Origin: Shimia sp039969785
GTDB taxonomy: Bacteria; Pseudomonadota; Alphaproteobacteria; Rhodobacterales; Rhodobacteraceae
DNA length: 64,000 bases
Reading direction: 5' to 3'
Assembly: GCF_039969785.1 (NCBI RefSeq)
Contig: NZ_JBDVNC010000004.1
Location: 186,001 to 250,000, forward strand
A program made the translations under genes and the position numbers. Positions within the stretch are counted from its first letter, which is position 1; each line of letters opens with the position of its first letter. The notes under the pieces are model-generated. The model was given only the letters and a program-made list of their open reading frames with translations, did no database searches and was not told the origin of the DNA. This document shows, in pieces, positions 44,243 through 54,238 of the stretch.

Positions 44243-45022
44243 GTGTCTTCCATTCAAAAGTCAGTATTGAAACGCAGACTCGCACCCGCCTTATTGTGCG
44301 GGATGCTAGCCCTTTCCGCGTGCTCTTCCAACACCGAAGTGAGTCGCTCGGGTATTTATGACCCGAAAGAAGACTCAAACAGGAAGATGCACCAGTTTAA
44401 CAAAGGCGTGGACAAGTACCTGTTCTCACCTGCGTCGAACGGATATGGCTCGATTTTCCCCGCTCCGGTACGCCAGGGCTTCAGTAATTTCGCGGATCAC
44501 TTGTCGCTTCCCAATGATGTGATCAACCACACACTTCAGGGGGATCTGGAAGAGGCGACAGTCACAACAATTCGCTTTGTCGTGAACACGATCTTCGGTT
44601 TTGCAGGTCTGGTTGACACCGCCACTGCGCTGGAAATTCCGCGCGACGACACGGATTTTGGCGAAACGTTGCATGTCTGGGGCGTGCAGGAAGGCGCCTA
44701 TGTCGAACTGCCCTTCTTTGGGCCGTCCACATCACGGGATACGGTTGGTTTGATAACCGATATCTTCCTGAACCCATTTGTTGTCGTGTTCCGCGAACCG
44801 ACCCAGTACATCGGCGCTGTGGCCTATGTGATCGACGCAATGGGCAATCGTTACGACTTCGATGCGACTATCGACTCCGTTCTTTATGACAGCGCCGACA
44901 GCTACGCGCAGGCACGGATAATTTATTTGCAGAATCGACGGCATCAGCTTGGAATAGAAGGCAGCGACGCTTACGTCGACCCTGACTTCGACCCCTACGA
45001 GGATCCGTATGATGAGTTCTGA
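44243..45022 (+). CDS. mlaA: Phospholipid-binding outer-membrane lipoprotein MlaA (VacJ)
   Basis: A 259-residue lipoprotein: signal peptide with lipobox LSAC near residue 26, then the MlaA family body (NRKMHQFNKGVDKYLFSPASNGY, NFADHLSLPNDVINHTLQGDLEEA, DDTDFGETLHVWGVQEGAYVELPFFGPSTSRDTVG). MlaA draws mislocalised phospholipid from the outer leaflet of the outer membrane. The start is a GTG, probably the second of two adjacent GTG codons, with GAGAGA seven bases before it. It overlaps mlaC by 14 bp. Confidence 0.93.
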   Translation: MSSIQKSVLKRRLAPALLCGMLALSACSSNTEVSRSGIYDPKEDSNRKMHQFNKGVDKYLFSPASNGYGSIFPAPVRQGFSNFADHLSLPNDVINHTLQGDLEEATVTTIRFVVNTIFGFAGLVDTATALEIPRDDTDFGETLHVWGVQEGAYVELPFFGPSTSRDTVGLITDIFLNPFVVVFREPTQYIGAVAYVIDAMGNRYDFDATIDSVLYDSADSYAQARIIYLQNRRHQLGIEGSDAYVDPDFDPYEDPYDEF

Positions 45023-45617
45023 TTTTACCCGCCGCGGGTTTGTCGCGGCTATTTCCGCCACCACGCTGGCCGCTGCCCTGCCAACATCGGCCTTTGCGCT
45101 GACAGATGCTCAGGCCAAATCCCTGATCGACAAAGCGGTTGTCGACATCAACAAGGTGATCAATTCCGGCAAGTCGCTGAACGGCATGATCCGCGATTTT
45201 GAGCGTATTTTCGTCAAGTATGGCGATGTCCCGATTATCGCCCGATCCGCGCTGGGGGCCGATGCCCGCCGCGCCAGCAAATCTCAGCTAAACGCTTATA
45301 CCAAGGCCTTTCAGGGCTACATGTCGCGCAAATACGGCAAACGCTTTAACGAATTTGTTGGCGGTCAGATCACCGTTTTGAGCAGCGGCAAAGTCAAGAG
45401 CTTTCACGAGGTCAAAACATCTGTGAAACTCCGCGGTCAGGCCCCGTTTGGCGTGAACTTTCTCGTGTCTGACCGATCCGGCAAAAGCAAATTCTTTGAC
45501 ATGATCATCGAAGGCATCAGCCTGCGTCTGTCTGAAAAAGCTGAAATCGGCGCCATGCTGGACCGCCGCAAAGGCGACATCAACGGCCTGATCGCTGACC
45601 TCAAGAAGGCTGGCTGA
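45009..45617 (+). CDS. mlaC: Periplasmic phospholipid shuttle MlaC (Ttg2D family)
   Basis: A 202-residue exported protein with a Tat-like signal (FTRRGFVAAISATTLAAALPTSAFA) and the MlaC/Ttg2 fold (SKSQLNAYTKAFQGYMSRKYGKRFNEFVGGQ; VKTSVKLRG; FDMIIEGISL). It carries phospholipid from MlaA to the inner-membrane MlaFEDB complex, which is not encoded here. A hairpin at 45641-45665 follows its stop. Confidence 0.92.
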   Translation: MMSSDFTRRGFVAAISATTLAAALPTSAFALTDAQAKSLIDKAVVDINKVINSGKSLNGMIRDFERIFVKYGDVPIIARSALGADARRASKSQLNAYTKAFQGYMSRKYGKRFNEFVGGQITVLSSGKVKSFHEVKTSVKLRGQAPFGVNFLVSDRSGKSKFFDMIIEGISLRLSEKAEIGAMLDRRKGDINGLIADLKKAG

Positions 45618-45640
45618 TCCGATCTGCCAATCGGGTCATC

Positions 45641-45665
45641 GGGCGGTCATCCTTGATGACTGCCC
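45641..45665 (+). other. Stem-loop downstream of mlaC
   Basis: GGGCGGTCATC pairs with GATGACTGCCC (11 pairs including one G-T) around a three-base loop, 23 bp after the mlaC stop codon. No T tract follows, so it is more likely a transcript-end stabiliser than a classical terminator. The rest of the 293-bp gap to the next gene holds nothing I recognise. Confidence 0.5.
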
Positions 45666-45910
45666 CACGCACACCGGTCAAATTCGACATATTTGATCAA
45701 CCCCTCGGTATGCCCGGCGGAAACCAGCCGAGAACACCCCCTCAAAACCTTGGTCGCGTTTATCGGCCAAAACCACGTCGATCAGGTCTCCAATCCACAG
45801 GCTTGGTCTGAGATCAGCGAAGGTCTGACCGCGTGGGGCTTTTCCATTTGCCTTGCTTTTGGTCACCGCCACAGCAATCCTGCGACACGCGAAAAGGGGA
45901 GACGGACGAC

Positions 45911-46318
45911 ATGAGCCAGATTGCAACGTCAGCGCATGAGATGATTTCCGGTATGTCGCCGGAATTGCGTCCCGGCACGTTTGTCTTTGCCACCACACCT
46001 GATCCGGCTTTGGTCGCCACTCTGGCAGCTGACGCCGTCGCCACGTTCAGGGAAAGTGAAGGCGTCTCGCTTGTGCTGTCGTCAGAGCGGGCGGAACAGG
46101 CCGGTTTTGACACAGACCAGCCGATGCGCTGCATCACGCTTAACGTCTATTCCTCGCTAGAGGGGGTTGGCCTGACCGCCGCCGTTGCCACCGCCCTTGC
46201 AGAGGCCGGGATCGCCTGCAACATGATCGCCGCGTTCCACCACGATCATGCCTTTGTGCCCTCAGACAGCGCAGAACGCGCTCTGCAAATTCTGCAGTCT
46301 CTGCAACACCAAGGTTGA
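45911..46318 (+). CDS. ACT-domain-like small protein (COG3602 type)
   Basis: A 135-residue protein with two ACT-like halves; typical pieces are SPELRPGTFVFATTPD near the start and EGVGLTAAVATALAEAGIACNMIAAFHHDHAFVPSDSAERALQIL at the end. It fits the family of double-ACT proteins that may sense amino acids. The start at 45911 follows GGGGAG. The gene is single and convergent with PBP1A. Confidence 0.83.
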   Translation: MSQIATSAHEMISGMSPELRPGTFVFATTPDPALVATLAADAVATFRESEGVSLVLSSERAEQAGFDTDQPMRCITLNVYSSLEGVGLTAAVATALAEAGIACNMIAAFHHDHAFVPSDSAERALQILQSLQHQG

Positions 46319-46328
46319 CCTGTCGGCT

Positions 46329-48542
46329 TTAATTGTTGCCGACAATGTCGCGGATGATCCCGTTCAACACGTCATCCAAGCCCTTTTTCTTCTTCTTTTT
46401 TGCCTTCGGTTGGGCCTTGGGTTTGGGCGGCGCTGGTGTAAAGGCAGGCAAAGGCGTCGGCGTCAGTCCTTCATGCACGCGCACCATGGCCTCGCGCCAG
46501 ATGTCTGCTGGCAATCCACCACCCGTGACCCCGGTCAGCGGCGTGTTGTCATCATAGCCCATCCACACGCCTGCCACATATTCGTTGGTAAATCCGATAA
46601 ACCACGCATCCCGCGCGGCTTGTGTGGTTCCGGTCTTGCCCGCCACCTGCCAACCGGGCATTTTCGCCCGCCCGCCGGTGCCGTCGCTCACCACTTTCTC
46701 CATCATCCAGATCAACTCGCGCGCAGATGCATCGCTGATCACACGTTCACCAATACCACCGCCTGTGCCCATCAACGCGTTGTCATCGCCCAGCAACCGC
46801 AGCTCGATCAGCCCATAAGGCGTCACCGACGAACCGCCGTTCAGAATGCCCGCATAAGCACCGGTCATTTCCAGCAAGGAACTTTCCGACGCGCCCAGCG
46901 CCAATGCCGGACCTGCCGCCAGATCGCTTTGAATGCCAAACATCTCAGCCACGGTGCGCACGTTTTCCAGCCCCGCCGCCTCCGCCACTTTCACCGCCGG
47001 AACGTTCAGCGAATTCTGCAACGCAAAGGCCAGCGACACTTCGCCGTAATGCTTACCAGTATAGTTCTTGGGGCACCATTGCCCCGACCCGGGGATGTTC
47101 ATGCAAAAAGGCGCGTCCATCACCGTATCAAACGCATGCCGGCCCAAATCCAGCGCGGTGGCATAGACAAACGGCTTGAACGCCGATCCTGTCTGACGTT
47201 TCGCCTGCGTCGCGCGGTTGAACGCGCCGGACACTTTGGTGCGCCGCCCGCCGACAATGGCACGCACCGCGCCATCCGCGCTCATCACCACAATAGCAGC
47301 CTGCGCTTTGGAGCCTTCGCTGACCTTATTGTCGAACACCCATTTCAGCCCCTCTTCGGCAGCTTTCTGAATGCGCGGGTCCATGGTGGTCTTCAAAACC
47401 ACATCCTCGGTGGTGTTGCGCGTGAAAAACTCGGGTCCTGTGCCCATCACCCAATCGGCGAAATAACCACCCGCCTTGGCCTCGGCCGCTGCTGACAACA
47501 CCGCCGGATTTTGCTGCCAGCGCGCCGTGTCTTCATCCGACAAATAGCCCTGTTCATTCATCAGCCGCAGAATGGTTGCCGCCCGGTCCTGTGACCGTTG
47601 CAGGTTTGCGGTTGGCGCCAATGATGACGGCGCGGTCAGCAATCCGGCCAGCATCGCACCTTCTGCCGGGCTCAGATTGGCCGCAGGTTTGCCGAAATAC
47701 CGCTGCGCGGCGGCTTCGGCGCCATAGGCCCCGGCCCCCATATAGGCGCGGTTCAAATAGACCGACAGAATTTCGTCCTTGGTATATTTCGCCTCCATCG
47801 CCAGTGCGTAAATCGCCTCTTTGGCTTTACGCCACAACGACCCGCGCCGACAATCACGCACATAATCCGCTTCACTCTCCCAGTCGGATTCGACGTATTC
47901 CACACCCAGACACATCAGCTTGGCGGTTTGCTGCGTGATCGTCGATCCGCCATGCCCGCTCAGCGGGCCGCGCCCTTCGCTCAGGTTGATGCGTACCGCG
48001 CTGGCAATACCACGCGGGCTGACACCAAAATGGCGGTAAAACCGCTTGTCTTCGGTCGCAATCACCGCGTTTTTCAGATCTTCGCTGATCGTATCCGCCG
48101 TCACAACGCCGCCAAACTGATCACCGCGCCACGCAAACACCTTGTTGTCGCGGTCCAGCAGCGTCACCGATCCGCGCGACCGCCCGTCCAACAGCTCGGT
48201 CACGTCCGGCAGGCTCACATAGACATAGCTGACCGCCATACCCAAAATCAGCGCACAGATCAGACCAATGCGCCACGTAAACGCCCACACGATCCCCCAG
48301 ATCCAGCGCAGAATTCTCAGAAAGAATGCCACCACCGGGTTGCGCTTTTTCTTTGGCGACTTGCGTTTCTTTGGGCTGGCTTTGCGCGCAGCGGGCTTGG
48401 ACTTGGCCGATGCCCCTTTTGACGCCACTTTACGCGTCGGTTTAGGGGCAGCCTTTCTGGCTGGCTTTGCCGTCGGTTTAGACGACTTGCCATAGCGTCT
48501 TTCCGCCACGAGAGGCGGTTTCTTGCGTCCTGAATCACTCAT
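46329..48542 (-). CDS. Bifunctional penicillin-binding protein, PBP1A family
   Basis: A 737-residue class A PBP. Residues 1-75 are a Lys/Ala/Pro-rich cytoplasmic tail, followed by one membrane helix (about 78-112). The glycosyltransferase 51 domain has VIATEDKRFYRHFG, and the transpeptidase has SxxK (GSAFKP), SxN (NSLNVPA) and KTG (AGKTGTTQAARD). It polymerises and cross-links peptidoglycan in the periplasm. The C-terminus ends in another Lys/Pro stretch. The basic tail is notably long but such tails occur in Rhodobacterales. Confidence 0.95.
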   Translation of the reverse strand: MSDSGRKKPPLVAERRYGKSSKPTAKPARKAAPKPTRKVASKGASAKSKPAARKASPKKRKSPKKKRNPVVAFFLRILRWIWGIVWAFTWRIGLICALILGMAVSYVYVSLPDVTELLDGRSRGSVTLLDRDNKVFAWRGDQFGGVVTADTISEDLKNAVIATEDKRFYRHFGVSPRGIASAVRINLSEGRGPLSGHGGSTITQQTAKLMCLGVEYVESDWESEADYVRDCRRGSLWRKAKEAIYALAMEAKYTKDEILSVYLNRAYMGAGAYGAEAAAQRYFGKPAANLSPAEGAMLAGLLTAPSSLAPTANLQRSQDRAATILRLMNEQGYLSDEDTARWQQNPAVLSAAAEAKAGGYFADWVMGTGPEFFTRNTTEDVVLKTTMDPRIQKAAEEGLKWVFDNKVSEGSKAQAAIVVMSADGAVRAIVGGRRTKVSGAFNRATQAKRQTGSAFKPFVYATALDLGRHAFDTVMDAPFCMNIPGSGQWCPKNYTGKHYGEVSLAFALQNSLNVPAVKVAEAAGLENVRTVAEMFGIQSDLAAGPALALGASESSLLEMTGAYAGILNGGSSVTPYGLIELRLLGDDNALMGTGGGIGERVISDASARELIWMMEKVVSDGTGGRAKMPGWQVAGKTGTTQAARDAWFIGFTNEYVAGVWMGYDDNTPLTGVTGGGLPADIWREAMVRVHEGLTPTPLPAFTPAPPKPKAQPKAKKKKKKGLDDVLNGIIRDIVGNN

Positions 48543-48647
48543 GCTGCTGTTCTGCCCGGCACGTTGTTTTTTGTCACTCTAGCCCTAAATGCCGGGGTTG
48601 TTGAGCCATCGTTCGGGCAGAATGCGTTTCTTATCTGATTATTTTTT

Positions 48648-48659
48648 GTGCAATCGCAC
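48648..48659. promoter_or_regulatory. GTGC-N4-GCAC palindrome upstream of glnK, NtrC-box-like
   Basis: GTGC-AATC-GCAC lies 139 bp upstream of glnK in a 256-bp region that also holds TGCACCTGCACAA at about 48750. NtrC sites contain TGCAC/GTGCA half-sites with a longer spacer, so this is only a partial match. Control of glnK-amtB by NtrC is the general rule in proteobacteria. Confidence 0.3.
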
Positions 48660-48798
48660 TTCTTCGCTCAAATTTTAATCATTCACACACACAAACGCGA
48701 CCTTTTCAGGCGCCAGCTCTTCGATTCCCCGCCCAACCCGGGTTTTTCTGCACCTGCACAATTCGCGGGACACCCCTCGCAACGGAAAGGGAAGTAAG

Positions 48799-49137
48799 TT
48801 GAAACTCATTATCGCAACGATCAAACCGTTCAAGCTTGAGGAGGTCCGCGAGGCGCTGACCGACATCGGCGTACGCGGCATGATGGTCACCGAGGTCAAA
48901 GGGTTCGGCTCTCAGTCGGGACACACAGAAATCTACCGCGGCGCGGAATACGCGGTGAATTTCGTACCAAAGGTCAAACTCGAACTGGTCGTACCGGCCA
49001 ACATGTCCGACCAGGTTATCGAAACCATCACCAAAACAGCTCAGACCGGAAAAATCGGCGACGGCAAAATCTTTGTACTCGACGTGCAGCAGGCCATTCG
49101 CGTGCGCACCGGCGAAACAGACGCGGACGCTATCTAA
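48799..49137 (+). CDS. glnK: Nitrogen regulatory protein P-II (GlnK)
   Basis: A 112-residue PII protein with the T-loop and uridylylation site Y51 (GAEYAVNF), the B-loop TGKIGDGKIF and the C-loop signature VRTGETD. It senses 2-oxoglutarate and ATP/ADP and blocks AmtB when nitrogen is ample. Translation starts at TTG (48799), preceded by AAAGGGAAG. amtB begins 26 bp later; this pairing identifies it as GlnK rather than GlnB. Confidence 0.96.
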   Translation: MKLIIATIKPFKLEEVREALTDIGVRGMMVTEVKGFGSQSGHTEIYRGAEYAVNFVPKVKLELVVPANMSDQVIETITKTAQTGKIGDGKIFVLDVQQAIRVRTGETDADAI

Positions 49138-49163
49138 GCGTCCCAAGGGAAGGAAGACAGACT

Positions 49164-50504
<1,341 letters not shown>

Positions 50505-50532
50505 TCCTGCCGGACATCGTTTAAACAAAAGT

Positions 50533-50564
50533 AAGGCCCGGGCTCCCCATCGCCCGGGCCTTCT
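50533..50564 (+). terminator. Terminator hairpin after amtB
   Basis: AAGGCCCGGGC (50533-50543) pairs perfectly over 11 bp with GCCCGGGCCTT (50552-50562) around an eight-base loop. The following T run is short (TTCTGCTGT). It lies 28 bp after the amtB stop. Confidence 0.85.
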
Positions 50565-50573
50565 GCTGTCCCC

Positions 50574-50873
50574 TCAGGCGCACACGTGCTGAGGTTTCAA
50601 CTCCAAATGCAAATGCTTGCGCAATTCCGAGATCAGCCGCGTTTGTGACTGTCGCTCGACCGGGTCGCTGAGACCCTTCAGGCGCGCCTGTGCATCTGCA
50701 ATCTGTCTGTTCAAGAGGCTCACAAGCGATCCGGAATGTGGATCACTCCATGTGCGTCCGGCCCGCACCCCGTCAGGTCCCCGCGACGGCGTTGCAGCAA
50801 GATGTTTCCATCCATCAGGACGCTCTGAAAGCCTCAGAGCCTTCAAAAGGGCGGCGTGCATGCGTTTGACCAT
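50574..50873 (-). CDS. Hypothetical small basic protein
   Basis: A 99-residue basic protein without signal or membrane segments. The second half is predicted helical with heptad character (SGSLVSLLNRQIADAQARLKGLSDPVERQSQTRLISELRKHL). The start at 50873 has AAAGGAACCCGAT before it. I do not recognise the family. It is convergent with amtB and divergent from hemP. Confidence 0.6.
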   Translation of the reverse strand: MVKRMHAALLKALRLSERPDGWKHLAATPSRGPDGVRAGRTWSDPHSGSLVSLLNRQIADAQARLKGLSDPVERQSQTRLISELRKHLHLELKPQHVCA

Positions 50874-51057
50874 ATCGGGTTCCTTTCTTTGGGTGCGAAC
50901 CGGGTTTCGTGAGTGAGTGGTGTACTTGACTATGAAATTAAGATAGGCACCCCCTCCCCTGTTTTCAGGGTTCAAAACTGCCAATGGCGGGAAATCACAA
51001 GAGTTTGACGGGTTCTCGAAATTCCGTGAACACAGGCCTTCAATCCAGCTTGACTTA

Positions 51058-51076
51058 TCCGACTGTTTTTGTCAGA
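51058..51076. promoter_or_regulatory. Inverted repeat in the hemP promoter region
   Basis: TCCGAC-TGTTTTT-GTCAGA pairs at five of six positions and overlaps a possible promoter (TTGACT at 51050). It lies 64 bp upstream of the hemP start. It does not clearly match an Irr or RirA box. Confidence 0.3.
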
Positions 51077-51140
51077 TTAAAGTATACGCCAGCCGACCTC
51101 GCGGAAAGCCAGCCGGAAACGCGTATCGAACGAGGGTAAA

Positions 51141-51299
51141 ATGACAATTCAACTGCCACTTACAGCTCAACCAGAGAGCACACCGGTGCACAACGCCGCC
51201 CACCTGACAGGCGACAATGGCCTGGCTCATATTCAGCTTGGCGATCAGCTTTACACGCTGCGCATCACCCGCGCCGGAAAGCTGTTGCTAACGAAATAG
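51141..51299 (+). CDS. hemP: Hemin uptake protein HemP
   Basis: A 52-residue protein whose second half carries the HemP signature: IQLGDQLYTLRITRAGKLLL, the usual G-x-x-Y-x-LR-x-TR-x-GKLILTK. GAGGGTAAA precedes the ATG. HemP proteins are small helpers or regulators of haem uptake and are generally iron-controlled. No haem receptor or transporter genes are adjacent, so it is isolated here. Confidence 0.88.
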   Translation: MTIQLPLTAQPESTPVHNAAHLTGDNGLAHIQLGDQLYTLRITRAGKLLLTK

Positions 51300-51385
51300 C
51301 AGTGTCGCGATTTATCCACATAGACGTCGGCCCGGCCTGAACCGGTCGGGGTGACAAAACGCCCCGCGCCACCCACACGGGCGCG

Positions 51386-51991
51386 CTATCCTATGTCGTC
51401 CTGACGGCAATCCATCGTTTGCCCGTTCAGGGTCAGCATGCCTGCATCCCCCTTGGTGTGAAACACCATGTCCGACGCCTCGTATCGCACACCTGACCCG
51501 GTTGGTCCGGCCGTCAGCACCTGCGCCCCGTCGCGCCATGTGATCACCGCACGCGCGGTGCCCGCATTCACAAACACCACACTCAGCGGAACGTCCATGC
51601 CTTCGCACACATAGGCAAACGGCCCGATCGAAGTGTTGTCCCCGTCCCGCGCTGCCGCGTATCCGGTGCGGATTTCGGCAATGCGATACCCGTATTCAAC
51701 CGCGACACAAGTTTCGACCCCAAGATCAGATTTCCAACACTCGTCGCGCCCTTTGATCCACCCGCGCTGCGTCGTTTTCAACTCGGCCACCCGTTCGGTG
51801 CTCAGCGTTTCATCCCGCACCGCCAATCGGTAAATCCGGGTCAGCTCCTGATCCAGCGCGGCCAGATCATCCGACGCACAAATCGCCTCTTCAGCGGAAC
51901 TTGCAGCTTTTGTACAGTCAAAAGATGGATCGCCCGCCAACGCGGGTCCCGTCATAGCTAAACCTGCAAGCCAGAATAACACGTATTTCAT
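51386..51991 (-). CDS. Exported LprI/MliC-type lysozyme-inhibitor-like protein
   Basis: A 201-residue secreted protein: signal peptide at residues 1-19 (AMTGPALA), then an LprI/DUF1311 domain (FDCTKAASSAEEAICASDDLAALDQELTRIYRLA with paired cysteines, up to about residue 100), then an MliC-like C-terminal domain (FAYVCEGMDVPLSVVFVNAGTARAVI and a final Cys). It probably protects periplasmic peptidoglycan from C-type lysozyme. Confidence 0.82.
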   Translation of the reverse strand: MKYVLFWLAGLAMTGPALAGDPSFDCTKAASSAEEAICASDDLAALDQELTRIYRLAVRDETLSTERVAELKTTQRGWIKGRDECWKSDLGVETCVAVEYGYRIAEIRTGYAAARDGDNTSIGPFAYVCEGMDVPLSVVFVNAGTARAVITWRDGAQVLTAGPTGSGVRYEASDMVFHTKGDAGMLTLNGQTMDCRQDDIG

Positions 51992-52106
51992 CTCAAACCC
52001 CTTTCGCGCGCGTCCAGACGCTAAGCCAATTACCTAAACATCGAAACAAAAAACGCGCACCGTTTCCGGCACGCGTTTCTAAATAATTATCGCAGATAAG
52101 GCCTGC

Positions 52107-53291
52107 TCAAATTCCGGTGTCGACAATCGCCTTGGCCAAAATCGGAACGCTTTGTGCGTTCAACCCGGCGATGTTCAATCGGCTGTCGCTGACCATGTAA
52201 ATCGCATGTTCCGCCCGCAACCGCTCGACCAGATCAGGCGTGGTGCCGATCTGGCTGAACATGCCACGATGCTGCGCGATAAACCCAAACCGGTCGGACC
52301 CGGACAGGCGCTGCAATTCGTCGGCAAGCTGCTGTCGCAGACCCAGCATACCGCTGCGCATCTCTTCCAGTTCGGACATCCAGTCGGCCTTCAACGCATC
52401 ATCCGTCAGAATTGTTGTAACCACGCGCGCGCCATGATCCGGCGGGAACGAAAAGTTCTGCCGGTTCAGGTGATTCATATTGCCCTGCGTCATCGCCGTG
52501 TCGCCAGCCTTGGCGCTGATCGCCATCAGCAACCCGGTCCGCTCGCGGTAGATGCCGAAATTCTTTGAACAGCTGGCCGCAATCAACAACTGGGGCACCG
52601 AGCTCGCCACCAGACGAGTGGCGGCTGCGTCTTCTTCCAGACCATCGCCAAAACCCTGATAGGCAATGTCGATCATCGGCAAACAGCCTTTGTCGTTGAT
52701 CAGATCGATCACCGCCTGCCATTCCGTCAGATTCAGGTTGGCCCCGGTCGGGTTGTGACAACACCCGTGCAACAACACCACGTCATTGGGCGTCGCGTCA
52801 CCAAGGTCTTCCATCATACCCTCGAAATCCACACCGCGGGACTCGGAATCAAAATACCGATACTTGACCACCGGAATGCCCAGATAGCCCAGAATGCTCA
52901 CGTGGTTGGGCCATGTCGGGTCCGACACAAACACCCGCACATCCGGGTTGGCCAGCTTGACCAGCTCAAACGCCTGACGCACGGCACCGGTGCCGCCGGG
53001 GGTGGCAACCGCCGCCATCCGGGCGCGGTCGACGCTATCGGCCAGCAAAAGATCGCTCAGCGCCTCGGCATAGGCCGGATCACCCGCCAGTCCAACATAG
53101 GATTTGCTGGTCTGCTCTTCGACCAGCTTGCGCTCTGCCGCCTTGACCGCGCGCATCACCGGCGTCACGCCCTCAGCGTTCTTGTAGACCCCAACACCCA
53201 GATCAATCTTGGTCGGGCGCGGGTCTTCACGATACAGGGCCATCAGTCCCAGAATTTTATCCTTGGGTTGTTCTTTCAGGTTGGTCAGCAT
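52107..53291 (-). CDS. Aspartate/aromatic amino acid aminotransferase, class I
   Basis: A 394-residue PLP enzyme of the AspC/TyrB type. The PLP lysine is in SCSKNFGIYRERTG, preceded by the DIAYQGFGDGLEEDA segment; the start MLTNLKEQPKDKILGLM matches the family. It transaminates aspartate and/or aromatic amino acids with 2-oxoglutarate. The ATG overlaps the sseA stop codon as TGATG, so translation is coupled. Confidence 0.93.
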   Translation of the reverse strand: MLTNLKEQPKDKILGLMALYREDPRPTKIDLGVGVYKNAEGVTPVMRAVKAAERKLVEEQTSKSYVGLAGDPAYAEALSDLLLADSVDRARMAAVATPGGTGAVRQAFELVKLANPDVRVFVSDPTWPNHVSILGYLGIPVVKYRYFDSESRGVDFEGMMEDLGDATPNDVVLLHGCCHNPTGANLNLTEWQAVIDLINDKGCLPMIDIAYQGFGDGLEEDAAATRLVASSVPQLLIAASCSKNFGIYRERTGLLMAISAKAGDTAMTQGNMNHLNRQNFSFPPDHGARVVTTILTDDALKADWMSELEEMRSGMLGLRQQLADELQRLSGSDRFGFIAQHRGMFSQIGTTPDLVERLRAEHAIYMVSDSRLNIAGLNAQSVPILAKAIVDTGI

Positions 53292-54148
53292 CAGGCTTCT
53301 CCAGTGGCAATGGGAAGAGTGGGAAAGGCCCCCCACTCGGTCCAGGAACCGTCATAGATCGCGTAGTCGGACTTGCCGAAACGCTCCATGGCAAGGGCAA
53401 GAACACAGGCAGTGACGCCCGATCCGCAGGTGGTGATCGCGGGTTTTGACAAATCCACACCTGCCGCTTCAAACACCGCTTTCAACGCGTCTGGCGTCTT
53501 CATCGTGGCGTCATCATTCAACAATTCATTAAATGGAACATTGCGCGACCCCGGAATATGCCCCGCCCGCAATCCGGCGCGCGGCTCTTCTACGTCGCCG
53601 CGAAACCGTGGGCCGCTGCGCGCATCAATGATCTCGTAATCGCCCAGCTTTGACGCCGCAGCGACCTGTGTCACATCTTTGACCATCTGGTTCTGACGGC
53701 GCACCGTCATATGCCGATCACGTACCACCGGCGGCAAATCTTCGATCCGGCGCCCTTCGGCTTTCCACTTGGCAAATCCGCCGTCCAGCACAGCAACATC
53801 GTGATGTCCCATCAACCGGAACAGCCACCACACACGCGCAGCGGAAAACGCACCACTGGCACCGTAAACAACGATCTGATGACCGTCGCCAATGCCCATT
53901 GCCCGCATCCGCGACATGAACTTTTCCACGGGCGGCACCATATGAGGCAACGCGCTGCGCAGATCAGCTATTTCGTCTATGTCGAAAAATCGTGCGCCCG
54001 GAATATGCTCGGCGTCATACTCGGCCTTGGCGTCGCGCGCTTCGGCGGGCATGTGCCAGCTGGCATCCACCACGCGCAGGTCCGGGTCCTTGAGATGCGC
54101 CGCCAGCCATTGTGTGGAAACCAGCGTTCTGGGATCGTCTTGTGCCAT
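53291..54148 (-). CDS. sseA: 3-mercaptopyruvate sulfurtransferase
   Basis: A 285-residue tandem rhodanese protein. The C-terminal domain has the catalytic loop CGSGVTA, the loop typical of mercaptopyruvate sulfurtransferases rather than thiosulfate enzymes (CRKGVTA). The N-terminal rhodanese half is inactive by design. It transfers sulfur from 3-mercaptopyruvate, and is coupled to the aminotransferase gene; aminotransferases can make 3-mercaptopyruvate from cysteine, so the pair may act in one route. Confidence 0.94.
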   Translation of the reverse strand: MAQDDPRTLVSTQWLAAHLKDPDLRVVDASWHMPAEARDAKAEYDAEHIPGARFFDIDEIADLRSALPHMVPPVEKFMSRMRAMGIGDGHQIVVYGASGAFSAARVWWLFRLMGHHDVAVLDGGFAKWKAEGRRIEDLPPVVRDRHMTVRRQNQMVKDVTQVAAASKLGDYEIIDARSGPRFRGDVEEPRAGLRAGHIPGSRNVPFNELLNDDATMKTPDALKAVFEAAGVDLSKPAITTCGSGVTACVLALAMERFGKSDYAIYDGSWTEWGAFPTLPIATGEA

Positions 54149-54238
54149 ATGAGCCCCCAAGTCAGAGTCGTTCCCTGCCTACTACCGGGGGCGGGCAGAG
54201 GCAAGGGCGCGACCCCGGTCAGGGCCGCGCAAATTGTC

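Noticed and set aside
45693..45914. Plus-strand open frame of 73 codons between mlaC and the ACT-like gene
   Set aside because: No ribosome binding site of note and no recognisable family; likely chance.
46248..47495. Plus-strand open frame of 415 codons across the PBP1A gene
   Set aside because: Antisense to well-conserved transpeptidase motifs; the protein is His/Arg-rich and has no recognisable domain.
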